A program made the position numbers and the translations under genes. From assembly GCA_023248785.1 (NCBI GenBank), contig JAHFDX010000130.1, positions 1 through 8,539 of the forward strand: a stretch of DNA of 8,539 nt. Direction: 5' to 3'. Source of the stretch: Myxococcales bacterium. GTDB taxonomy: Bacteria; Myxococcota_A; Polyangia; Polyangiales; Polyangiaceae. This document shows positions 1 to 6,545 of the stretch, piece by piece; positions within the stretch are counted from its first letter, which is position 1; each line of letters begins with the position of its first letter. The notes under the pieces are model-generated. The model was not told the origin of the DNA. It was given only the letters and a program-made list of their open reading frames with translations, and made no database searches.

Positions 1-2557
1 GTGTCTTAAAGCCAAGCGTCCCAAGACCCACCGCAATCATCGCGAGCAGAAAAACGACTGAGGCTTGAGACATTTTGCTCTTTGGCAGGGGGCCTTCCTT
101 GAGTTCAGCCACAACGGCCTTTGGAATGAGTATCGACTGAGCATTGGCGACCTTTGAGGAAGGTTCGGCGGCATCAAGCCAATTTGTATCGAGTTCACCG
201 CGCGACGTCGGGCTTGAAGACTCGACGTCGGGTTCAATCACCGGCGCGGCGGTCTCGATTACGGATTCCTGCGCGCCCTTTGGTGGTGGAGATGGTTCAT
301 CAGGACAGGAGTCGAGCGTGGGCGCATCGGATGCGAGTGTTTGCATTCCAACCCAGTCGGTTGCGGCTTCGCGCAAGGCTTCCTTCGTCGGTTCGGCCGA
401 TGGCTCAGTCACCGGTGGGTGCATGGTTAGGCTGCCTTGAACCGGCTCGGGAAGCGAACGAGTCACTCGCCTTTGTGCTCCATCCTGGATGGCGCGCGCT
501 TCGTGAAGAGCGGCATCAAGCAAATCGTCACCAACGTTGTTTCGAATCGCCAGAACGCCGCCGCGTGCGGCCACGTCGGCAAGTACGTCTTCAAGCATGC
601 CGGGAGCCACTTCACCAGTAACGAGGAGTCTTCGCGCGGAGTCTCCGCGTACCAATCGCTTTAGAATGTGTCGCGCCGGATCCGGCGTTGCTTTCAGATA
701 GTCTTCGATAATGTGTTCGTCAAACTCGATGCCTTCGATGTGCGCAATACGAGAGCCCGTGCAAAGCGAAAGTGCCGCACGCGCAAGTACGAGATAGGGA
801 GCAAATGCCTCGCCCCGCTCCCCCGCTACAAATTCGCTTTCCAGTTCGTTGTCGGCAGCAAGGACAACGAATCTCGCCGCCGACACTCCAAGTAATGCTT
901 GGAGTGCAGACAATCCGCACTCCATGTTGCCGTCGGGTGCAATTCGAGTTGCGCGAATGAGAACACCCTCGCGAAGTTCGAGCTCATAGAGAAAGCTCGC
1001 ATCTTGAATCGAAATGCGAGAGTTGGGCCGAATCGTTTGGACCGCCTGCAGAAGCCCGAGCGTTCCGATGCCGTCAATGCGACCATACGCGGCGTCCTCC
1101 GCCGAAAGGCGCGCCATGATTTTCATGCGCGGAATCAGTGCTTCACGCACGCGCGCCAAGATGGCCGCGCTGTCACTCTCTTTTCGCAGATACCCAGAGG
1201 CATTCGCGCCGAGTTCGCGCACCCGCTGCAGCAGATCATCTTTCCACGACAAGAGAATGACGGGGACGTGCCTAAGAACGGGATCGCGCCGCAATTTGCG
1301 ACAGAGTGCGAAGCCATCCTGCCCGGGCATGACGATGTCCGCCAAGATGAGGTGCGGATGGACGCGGCAGGCAAGCTCAAAGGCTTCTTGCCCGTCGGTA
1401 GTCTCGTGAACTTCGCACCCCGCCGTGCGGAGCAGGTCTGCAATGAACCACGTGACGGACGGGTCGTCATCGGCGATGAGAACACGAACCCCTTCGAGTG
1501 AAACGTCGACTGCCCCCTCCGGCCCGGCGCGAACACTCATGAGCGCCGAGCTCTCTTCGAGTAGGCTCGAGACGACGGTCACGCTGTCGGTTTGCGTGCG
1601 CGGATAGCGAACGGACCCGGACGTGCTGCGCGAAATGACGTCGCGTGCGCGTGCGATGGCACCCAAAAAAACGCCCCAAACTTCATCACTTCGCGACACC
1701 CATTCGCGTCGCTGCTTCAAATCGATGACATCGACGAGCGAGCGTCGCACTTCGTTCGCAATTTTATCGCCAAGCTCTTCGAGCGAAACTTGTGACGCGG
1801 TCAGCTGAACGGTGCGTCCCTCGCGCAAATCGAGTGCTTGTGCGCACGCAACGACAAGCGTCGTACGCAAGATGGGCTTAATGAGGGTCTTGGTCACTCC
1901 AAGCTTCGTGTACTGCGCTCGGTCGCCTTCGATGTCGAACGTACCAACCACGATGATAGGTACGGGCTCCGACCATGGGTCGTCGAAGAGCTTGCTCGCA
2001 AACTCAAATGCACAGGGAACGTCCGCATCGACGACAATGATGTCGGGCGCGTACGAGCGTGCGAGCGTTTCGGCTTCCTCCGAATCGGTCGTCTGTTCGC
2101 AACTGAACCTTCGACGCGAAAACGCTTCTCGCTGCATCATTTCGGTGAGGTCAGCGCCGCCGAGCACCAGCGCCGCGACCAAGGTTGCATCGACACTCGG
2201 TGAGGAAGTTCTCGGCGCCTCATCGTTCCATACGAGCGTGGGCAAGGCCAAAACGGAACGACCAAGCACGCGAAAGTCGACGGCGGCGTCTTGATTGCCT
2301 TGCAGCATGCGCGAAAGGTCTTGAAGCGAATGCGTGAGCTTTTCGAAGCGAAGAAATCGCGCGCCCACTTCGAGCGCGGCAAGCTTGCGCTGGAGTTGGG
2401 AGCGAGCTCCGTCCTTCGATGGGGAACTTTCGAGCTCACGAATGAGGTCGTTGCATTCGGCTACTTTGCGCCCGAGCGAGCCCACAAAGTCTGCCTTAGC
2501 TCCACCCAAACGAGCGGTCGCCCGCGCTGGTGATTCGACAAGCTCTTCTTCGGCCAT
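1..2557 (-). CDS. Receiver/PATAN (DUF4388) multidomain signalling protein with C-terminal membrane segment, 3' end outside window
   Basis: Reading the complement from the ATG at 2557, the frame stays open for 852 codons to the left edge, so the C-terminus is missing. Residues 17-95 are charged and helical. Residues 123-245 look like a receiver domain with the Asp of IIVVDADV (D177), T206 and the Lys of TLIKP (K227), but no acidic pair after strand 1, so it is probably degenerate. Residues 357-475 are a canonical receiver: acidic D363/D364 in VLIADDDPS, phospho-acceptor D407 in LILADIVMPGQDG, S437 and K459. Residues about 490-590 match the DUF4388/PATAN pattern (GRIDGIGTLGLLQAVQTI, then GVLIRAT and ALQALLG). 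A Pro/Glu/Ser-rich linker (about 700-828) leads to a hydrophobic helix at 832-850 preceded by Lys, which would place the missing C-terminus outside the cytoplasm. No histidine kinase or DNA-binding domain is visible in the sequenced part. It is divergent from the acetyltransferase gene. The domain calls are firm; the cognate kinase and output are unknown. Confidence 0.9.
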   Translation of the reverse strand, partial: MAEEELVESPARATARLGGAKADFVGSLGRKVAECNDLIRELESSPSKDGARSQLQRKLAALEVGARFLRFEKLTHSLQDLSRMLQGNQDAAVDFRVLGRSVLALPTLVWNDEAPRTSSPSVDATLVAALVLGGADLTEMMQREAFSRRRFSCEQTTDSEEAETLARSYAPDIIVVDADVPCAFEFASKLFDDPWSEPVPIIVVGTFDIEGDRAQYTKLGVTKTLIKPILRTTLVVACAQALDLREGRTVQLTASQVSLEELGDKIANEVRRSLVDVIDLKQRREWVSRSDEVWGVFLGAIARARDVISRSTSGSVRYPRTQTDSVTVVSSLLEESSALMSVRAGPEGAVDVSLEGVRVLIADDDPSVTWFIADLLRTAGCEVHETTDGQEAFELACRVHPHLILADIVMPGQDGFALCRKLRRDPVLRHVPVILLSWKDDLLQRVRELGANASGYLRKESDSAAILARVREALIPRMKIMARLSAEDAAYGRIDGIGTLGLLQAVQTIRPNSRISIQDASFLYELELREGVLIRATRIAPDGNMECGLSALQALLGVSAARFVVLAADNELESEFVAGERGEAFAPYLVLARAALSLCTGSRIAHIEGIEFDEHIIEDYLKATPDPARHILKRLVRGDSARRLLVTGEVAPGMLEDVLADVAARGGVLAIRNNVGDDLLDAALHEARAIQDGAQRRVTRSLPEPVQGSLTMHPPVTEPSAEPTKEALREAATDWVGMQTLASDAPTLDSCPDEPSPPPKGAQESVIETAAPVIEPDVESSSPTSRGELDTNWLDAAEPSSKVANAQSILIPKAVVAELKEGPLPKSKMSQASVVFLLAMIAVGLGTLGFKT

Positions 2558-2565
2558 ACTTCGCC

Positions 2566-2582
2566 GCTATCACGCGCCTACA
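2566..2582 (+). repeat. Imperfect direct repeat, copy 1
   Basis: GCTATCACGCGCCTACA. It aligns with the copy at 2618-2632 as GCtATCACG(cg)CCTACA: 14 of 15 shared positions match, with a 2-base insertion in this copy. The starts are 52 bp apart, close to five helical turns, so a bound protein dimer could sit on one face of the DNA. The operator role is inferred. Confidence 0.5.
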
Positions 2583-2617
2583 CACGTGGCCCAATTTCCA
2601 GCCAACGCACAAGTGTA

Positions 2618-2632
2618 GCAATCACGCCTACA
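2618..2632 (+). repeat. Imperfect direct repeat, copy 2
   Basis: GCAATCACGCCTACA, the partner of the repeat at 2566-2582. It ends 18 bp upstream of the acetyltransferase ATG, where a bound regulator could block or assist transcription of the plus-strand unit. Its function has not been shown. Confidence 0.5.
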
Positions 2633-2642
2633 TTTGGCCAAA
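2633..2642. promoter_or_regulatory. 10-bp perfect palindrome just upstream of the acetyltransferase start
   Basis: TTTGGCCAAA is a perfect palindrome 8 bp before the ATG at 2651, within a slightly longer imperfect inverted repeat (CATTT GGCCA AAATG, 2631-2645). It occupies the place where a ribosome-binding site would be expected. It could be a protein site or chance; a 10-bp palindrome alone is weak evidence. Confidence 0.3.
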
Positions 2643-2650
2643 ATGCTGGC

Positions 2651-3868
2651 ATGAAGTCGCCCCTACGATTGCGCAAAGCCACCATGGACGACGTGGATCG
2701 CCTCGTGGAGATCCACACGCAGACGTTTCCCGATCCTCGGGGCTACGAAGAGCGAAGACGCAACTTCATCAACAAAAAACCGTGTTTTGTGTTCGATGAT
2801 CTCTGCGTTGTCGAGGCTCAAGGGTCCATTGTTGCGCACGCATTTGCCTCGATGTCGGAGCTCTTTGTGGGAGGGCGCCCCGTCCCCACGGGGCTTGTCG
2901 CTAGCGTGGGAGTCGCTCCGGAGGTGCGTGGACAAGGCGTTGCCACGTTTTTAATCGATGCCGTCCATGCGCATTTTTACGAACGTGGCGCTGTGGCCGC
3001 GCTTTTGTATCCATTCCGGTATCGTTTCTATGAACGTTTCGCCTACGGAGCGACCAGCCCGTACGTTCAACTGCACCTCACTCCTCGTGCATTATTGGTT
3101 CAACCTCCCAAGGTCGCAGGGGTGCGCCCGCTTCAGCGTGCTGATTTCGACGCGATCGCAACTGTAGATGTTGCGCGCGCGCATCAGGCGACAGGATTTC
3201 TGCGCCGAGACGGCGCATGGTGGGAGCAGCAGGCTCTCACGGAACGCAGCGTGTGCCTTGTGCACGAACATGACGGCATGCTCGACGGCTATGTGGTCTG
3301 GCAACTCTCTCAAAGGGAGGCGCATGCCGAAACGACACTTGTTGTGCGCGATTTTGCCGCGCTCAATGAACTGGCGCGACACGCACTTTGGGGTGCAATC
3401 GCGCTCCAGAGGGATCAAGTTACCACCATCGAGTGGAACGTTTCGCTCAGTGATCCCGTTCTCACAGCGGCGTTGGATCTCGACGAGAGTCGCTTTGGCA
3501 CGCTGGCCCTCGAACATCCGATGGGAACGCTTGCCGCGGGCCCATCGGTCAAGCTGATGGACACGCGCGCGGCCCTTTCCTCGCGGGGCTATGAAGGCGA
3601 CGGCGTCATGGTCGTGGGCATCGAGACACCGCAGGGGATGGAGAGATGGTGTGTAACGGTGCGAGATCGGCGCGCTTCTGTCACGCCGACAAGCGAGACT
3701 GCGATGCTCACCGGATCCAGGATGGCGATGGCCCGTCTTTTTCTTGGTGGCGTCCCCGTGCGCTCCCTTTGGCAGGCAGGCGGCCTTCGCGTTGCGAGCG
3801 AAGAGGTGGTTCGCCAGGTGCAAACGATCCTTGGCGATTCACCGTTCTTTTCCCCCGACCCGTTCTGA
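2651..3868 (+). CDS. Eis-like GNAT family N-acetyltransferase (two GNAT folds plus SCP2-like C-terminal domain)
   Basis: This 405-residue cytosolic protein matches the usual Eis length of about 400. Residues 1-145 form the catalytic GNAT fold: strand 1 LRLRKAT, then VGVAPEVRGQGVATFLI (86-102) with the acetyl-CoA pyrophosphate loop R93-x-x-G96-x-A98, and FYERFAYG (126-133). In mycobacterial Eis the corresponding Tyr is the general acid and the carboxylate of the C-terminal Phe is the base; here Tyr127 and a terminal Phe (SPDPF) are both present. Residues about 150-290 fit the second, non-catalytic GNAT fold and about 298-402 the sterol-carrier-like domain (GDGVMVVGI, WCVTVRDRRASVTPT). Known Eis enzymes transfer acetyl groups from acetyl-CoA to amines of aminoglycosides, lysines or polyamines; the substrate here is unknown. 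The ATG at 2651 is chosen because strand 1 begins immediately after it, despite a poor ribosome-binding site. It is first in the five-gene unit. Confidence 0.9.
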   Translation: MKSPLRLRKATMDDVDRLVEIHTQTFPDPRGYEERRRNFINKKPCFVFDDLCVVEAQGSIVAHAFASMSELFVGGRPVPTGLVASVGVAPEVRGQGVATFLIDAVHAHFYERGAVAALLYPFRYRFYERFAYGATSPYVQLHLTPRALLVQPPKVAGVRPLQRADFDAIATVDVARAHQATGFLRRDGAWWEQQALTERSVCLVHEHDGMLDGYVVWQLSQREAHAETTLVVRDFAALNELARHALWGAIALQRDQVTTIEWNVSLSDPVLTAALDLDESRFGTLALEHPMGTLAAGPSVKLMDTRAALSSRGYEGDGVMVVGIETPQGMERWCVTVRDRRASVTPTSETAMLTGSRMAMARLFLGGVPVRSLWQAGGLRVASEEVVRQVQTILGDSPFFSPDPF

Positions 3869-3889
3869 GATGAACACAGTTACGCGAAT

Positions 3890-4798
3890 ATGACATCCCC
3901 ATCGACCGCGCCCACCACGACCAGTACGTTAGAGAACATGGCCGGGCCGACGCCCCCACCCGCACAACCTTCTTGGCTTCCCGAGCCTGAATCGACGTCC
4001 CCCCTTTTTCGGCTGGGCAACGGCTTTGGCATCGCCGTGGTTGCCTCGGTGCTTTGCGCAATTCCGGCAACAGTCCGCATCGCCGCAATCACGGTGAATC
4101 TTTCTTGGTTCAAGATATGGGGATCGCTTGCCGGCAGCGTACTTCTTCCGTTGCTTCTCCTCATCGCGATCCTGCGAAATGCAGCACATGGGTGGCGTGC
4201 CCTCACCCGACGTCATCATCGAGTGCGCGCAGGAGCGTTCGTGTGGTGGGGTGCGCTTTTGTGGTTCGCGCTTTCCGTAGTCGGCGCATTCCTACGAAAG
4301 AACACGCACCATCACGCGCTCGCAGGCGCAACGTTTGGCGTTGTGGGTCTCATCCTCGCTGTAACGATCGGCGTCATCGTCGCACGGACATCGTTTTGGT
4401 TTGAGGACCGCACCGTGATCGTGCAGCGCGCGTTCTTGTGGTCCGCGATCGCCGTTGCGTTTTTTGCGGTTGCGTCCACTCTGCGCAAACTTGTAATGGC
4501 CGATGAAAATACGGCGCTCTTCTTGGATGCCCTTGCGCTCCTTCTCACGTCGGCGTTTGCAGCGCAGCGTGCATTTTCGCGTATCCGAGCGCTGGCGCTC
4601 GCCGGACCTCCACTCGCTGCGCTCTTCGTATTCATCGCATGCACGACGCATCGCGCCGCGCCCGATTTTCGAGCGACGCTGTCGACAAGCGCACCGGTGT
4701 ACGCGCGAGCGGGGCTTTGGCTCGAAAGGCTCACGCGTCGCCCATACACGTTGGGGTTTGCGCGCTACGATGTTCGGGTCAAATGGCCCGCTTCATGA
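3890..4798 (+). CDS. Multi-pass integral membrane protein of unknown function
   Basis: This 302-residue protein is not recognised as a named family. An N-terminal tail of about 40 residues rich in Pro, Ser and Thr (GPTPPPAQPSWLPEPES) is followed by about seven hydrophobic segments near 46-68, 77-96, 115-134, 143-165, 180-196, 208-225 and 236-252. The C-terminal 50 residues (RAAPDFRATLSTSAPVYA...VRVKWPAS) are soluble-like. A basic His/Arg loop (RALTRRHHRVRAG) lies between segments 2 and 3 and an HHH cluster between 3 and 4. No transporter or enzyme motif was found. It starts 21 bp after the acetyltransferase stop and its TGA overlaps the next ATG, so it is very probably cotranscribed. An in-frame ATG at 3938 (residue 17) would remove most of the tail and is an alternative start. 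Confidence 0.8.
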   Translation: MTSPSTAPTTTSTLENMAGPTPPPAQPSWLPEPESTSPLFRLGNGFGIAVVASVLCAIPATVRIAAITVNLSWFKIWGSLAGSVLLPLLLLIAILRNAAHGWRALTRRHHRVRAGAFVWWGALLWFALSVVGAFLRKNTHHHALAGATFGVVGLILAVTIGVIVARTSFWFEDRTVIVQRAFLWSAIAVAFFAVASTLRKLVMADENTALFLDALALLLTSAFAAQRAFSRIRALALAGPPLAALFVFIACTTHRAAPDFRATLSTSAPVYARAGLWLERLTRRPYTLGFARYDVRVKWPAS

Positions 4799-5430
4799 GC
4801 CTGCGATGGTTCGCGGCCTTTTTCCTTGTGGGGATGAATGCATCTGCGCAGGAGGCGTTCGGTGTTGCGGTGGTCGCTGAAGAAGCGGCGACCGATGCGG
4901 CATGGAACCTTGCGCGCGAAGTTTATCGCACCCCCGGTTTGCGCCCCTCGGGACTGAACGACACGACGGCGCGTGCACTTCTCGGCGACGCGCTACCAAA
5001 AACCAACGAACCGTTGCTAACGGAACTATCCGAACTTCGACGCGGCATTCATGGCGACGACCCCATGTCGCGCGCTGCGCTTTCAGACCTGGCGCGACGT
5101 CTTCACGTGCGCGCGATTCTCGTGGTCTTCGCCAAGCCGATCCGCGCATGGCCCTATTCACCGACCTCGAATTCCTTTGAGCGCGTCAGTTACCTTCCAG
5201 ATACAGCTCAAGCGGACGTATGGACTCAAGCGGTGCAGGCCGTCTCGATCGCATACGGCAGCGCTCCCGTTACTCCTGCCAAGGCGCGCAGTGGCACGCG
5301 CAAGTTCTATGATTCTCCATGGTTTTGGGGAGCCGTTGGCGCCGCCGCTGCTGGGGGCATCACGGCTGGGATCATTTCTTCGACATCAGGCTCTAGCCAA
5401 ATCGGATGGCAGATGCACATTCCTCGCTAA
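4795..5430 (+). CDS. Secreted or envelope protein with signal peptide and C-terminal hydrophobic segment
   Basis: This 211-residue protein begins with a signal peptide (MSLRWFAAFFLVGMNASA, probable cleavage before QE). The body contains a helical region (about 30-105), a strand-like RAILVVFAKPI, and a segment ending DVWTQAVQAVSIAYG. Near the C-terminus, SPWFWGAVGAAAAGGITAG (174-192) is a hydrophobic, Gly/Ala-rich stretch following a basic, Pro-containing linker. I associate similar 'WFW' tails with secreted myxobacterial proteins, but I do not recognise the family and assign no function. The ATG at 4795 overlaps the upstream TGA (ATGA), suggesting translational coupling. An in-frame ATG at 4783 adds only MARF and is equally possible; longer N-terminal versions would put the signal peptide in the middle of the protein. 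Confidence 0.78.
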   Translation: MSLRWFAAFFLVGMNASAQEAFGVAVVAEEAATDAAWNLAREVYRTPGLRPSGLNDTTARALLGDALPKTNEPLLTELSELRRGIHGDDPMSRAALSDLARRLHVRAILVVFAKPIRAWPYSPTSNSFERVSYLPDTAQADVWTQAVQAVSIAYGSAPVTPAKARSGTRKFYDSPWFWGAVGAAAAGGITAGIISSTSGSSQIGWQMHIPR

Positions 5431-6545
5431 TGGTCTGGTACCGCCGCGCATACGTCCTTCTCTGTGCGTTCGCTCTATGGGCGAGCGCGAGCATCCTTTG
5501 GACGAGCGCCGCGGATGCCCGGCCACACGACGCGCCCGCACCTGATGGCGATGTGACCATCCCCACGGTGCCTGCCAATTTTGTGCACAAAGATCTCGGC
5601 TGGATGATTTTGCACTACCCAGCACAGCTAAGCGCACGGGTTTCACCGCTTATCGCCGAATCCGAACGGTTCAAAGGAGTGCTCACTGCTCACTTTGGCC
5701 AAAAGGTGTTGGATCATGTCGATGTTCGAATTGTGCGCACGCCCGAAGAAATGGCCGCGCTCGCACCGCCCGAAGCACCGCCGCCTTCGTACGGCGTGGG
5801 TGTTGCCTATCCGCGCTTAAAGCTCATTGTCATTTCGCTTCAAAATCCGTTGAGTGCCCAAGAACCGGATCTTATCGACGTTTACCGCCATGAACTTGCG
5901 CACGTTGCTCTCGACGACGCGACCGATGGACAACGCGTGCCGCGATGGTTTGCGGAGGGTCTTGCGATCTACCAATCGGGCGAGCTCGAGTGGTCGCGTA
6001 CGAAAGCGCTCTGGGAAGCCACCGTGGCTAACAACCTTGTGCCCTTTGGGCAACTCGAACGCGCGTTTCAGGACGATAGTCAGCGCGTTACGATTGCGTA
6101 TGCCCAGTCGGCGGACTTCGTTCGGTATATGCTCCGCGACGAAGATCGTGCGCGATTTGCGCGATTTGTGGGCCTCGTGCGTTCGGGCACGCCGTTCGAT
6201 CAAGCGGTTGAGGAATCGTACACGGCGGACTTGCGAAGGCTCGACTTCCAATGGCGAAAAGAAGTCGCCAACCGCTACAGCATCATTCCGTTTCTGACCG
6301 GAGGCTCGATTCTTTGGTTCGGTGCCGCCTTCATTCTTGTCATCGCGTACGTTCGCAGAACGCGCGCTGCGAAGCGAAAGCTCCAACGTTGGGGCGAAAT
6401 GGAAGAGCGCCAAGAGCGCGCACGAAAAGAAGCACTGATTGCCATGGAGCGTCTCGAATCCGCTCCGGATGCACCTTTTCAGCCGCATCCGTACGAAGGG
6501 ACTGTCATGGTTGATGGGAATGGGGAGATCCATACGCTGCACTAG
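5430..6545 (+). CDS. Membrane-anchored zinc metallopeptidase, peptidase MA-like (gluzincin)
   Basis: This 371-residue predicted periplasmic protease has an N-terminal signal sequence (MVWYRRAYVLLCAFALWASA..., likely cleaved near ADA-RP). The zinc site is HELAH at 154-158 in VYRHELAHVAL, with RWFAEGLAIY supplying the third ligand Glu176, the arrangement of the gluzincin peptidase MA group. Glu155 would be the catalytic base. Around it are the usual strand LKLIVISL (130-137) and helices with AYAQSADFVRYML (223-235). A transmembrane helix (about 290-307) is followed by a basic and coiled-coil-like tail (308-345) and a short acidic end, so the tail should be cytosolic. The start at 5430 overlaps the upstream stop (TAATG); an in-frame ATG at 5406 adds eight residues. 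The substrate is unknown; neighbouring exported proteins are candidates. Confidence 0.87.
   Translation: MVWYRRAYVLLCAFALWASASILWTSAADARPHDAPAPDGDVTIPTVPANFVHKDLGWMILHYPAQLSARVSPLIAESERFKGVLTAHFGQKVLDHVDVRIVRTPEEMAALAPPEAPPPSYGVGVAYPRLKLIVISLQNPLSAQEPDLIDVYRHELAHVALDDATDGQRVPRWFAEGLAIYQSGELEWSRTKALWEATVANNLVPFGQLERAFQDDSQRVTIAYAQSADFVRYMLRDEDRARFARFVGLVRSGTPFDQAVEESYTADLRRLDFQWRKEVANRYSIIPFLTGGSILWFGAAFILVIAYVRRTRAAKRKLQRWGEMEERQERARKEALIAMERLESAPDAPFQPHPYEGTVMVDGNGEIHTLH

Larger units (their letters stand above)
2558..2650. promoter_or_regulatory. Divergent intergenic region, presumed to carry both promoters
   Basis: This is the only gap of note in the window and separates two divergent starts (2557 minus, 2651 plus), so promoters for both the receiver protein and the five-gene unit should lie here. 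No convincing sigma-70 -35/-10 pair was found on either strand. It contains a pair of imperfect direct repeats and a short palindrome, listed separately. Neither flanking start has a good Shine-Dalgarno sequence: GGCGAAGT precedes the minus-strand ATG and GCTGGC precedes the plus-strand ATG. Confidence 0.6.

Noticed and set aside
154..621. 155-codon plus-strand open frame rich in Arg
   Set aside because: It is opposite the linker region of the receiver/PATAN protein; the Arg-rich, low-complexity product is not credible.
899..1501. 200-codon plus-strand open frame
   Set aside because: It lies wholly opposite the receiver/PATAN gene, whose translation shows recognisable domains. The plus-strand product has no domain pattern and looks like a by-product of GC-rich codon bias.
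2558..2650. Possible sigma-70 promoter on the minus strand (TTGCTA with a 17-bp spacer)
   Set aside because: The matching -10 position reads GAAATT, too poor a match to claim a promoter.
3092..3823. 243-codon minus-strand open frame
   Set aside because: It is antisense to the Eis-like gene, with composition typical of a shadow frame and no motif.
6142..6165. Short tandem GCGCGATTT repeat
   Set aside because: It lies inside the peptidase gene and simply encodes RFARF in a helix; two copies of nine bases are not evidence of a mobile or regulatory element.
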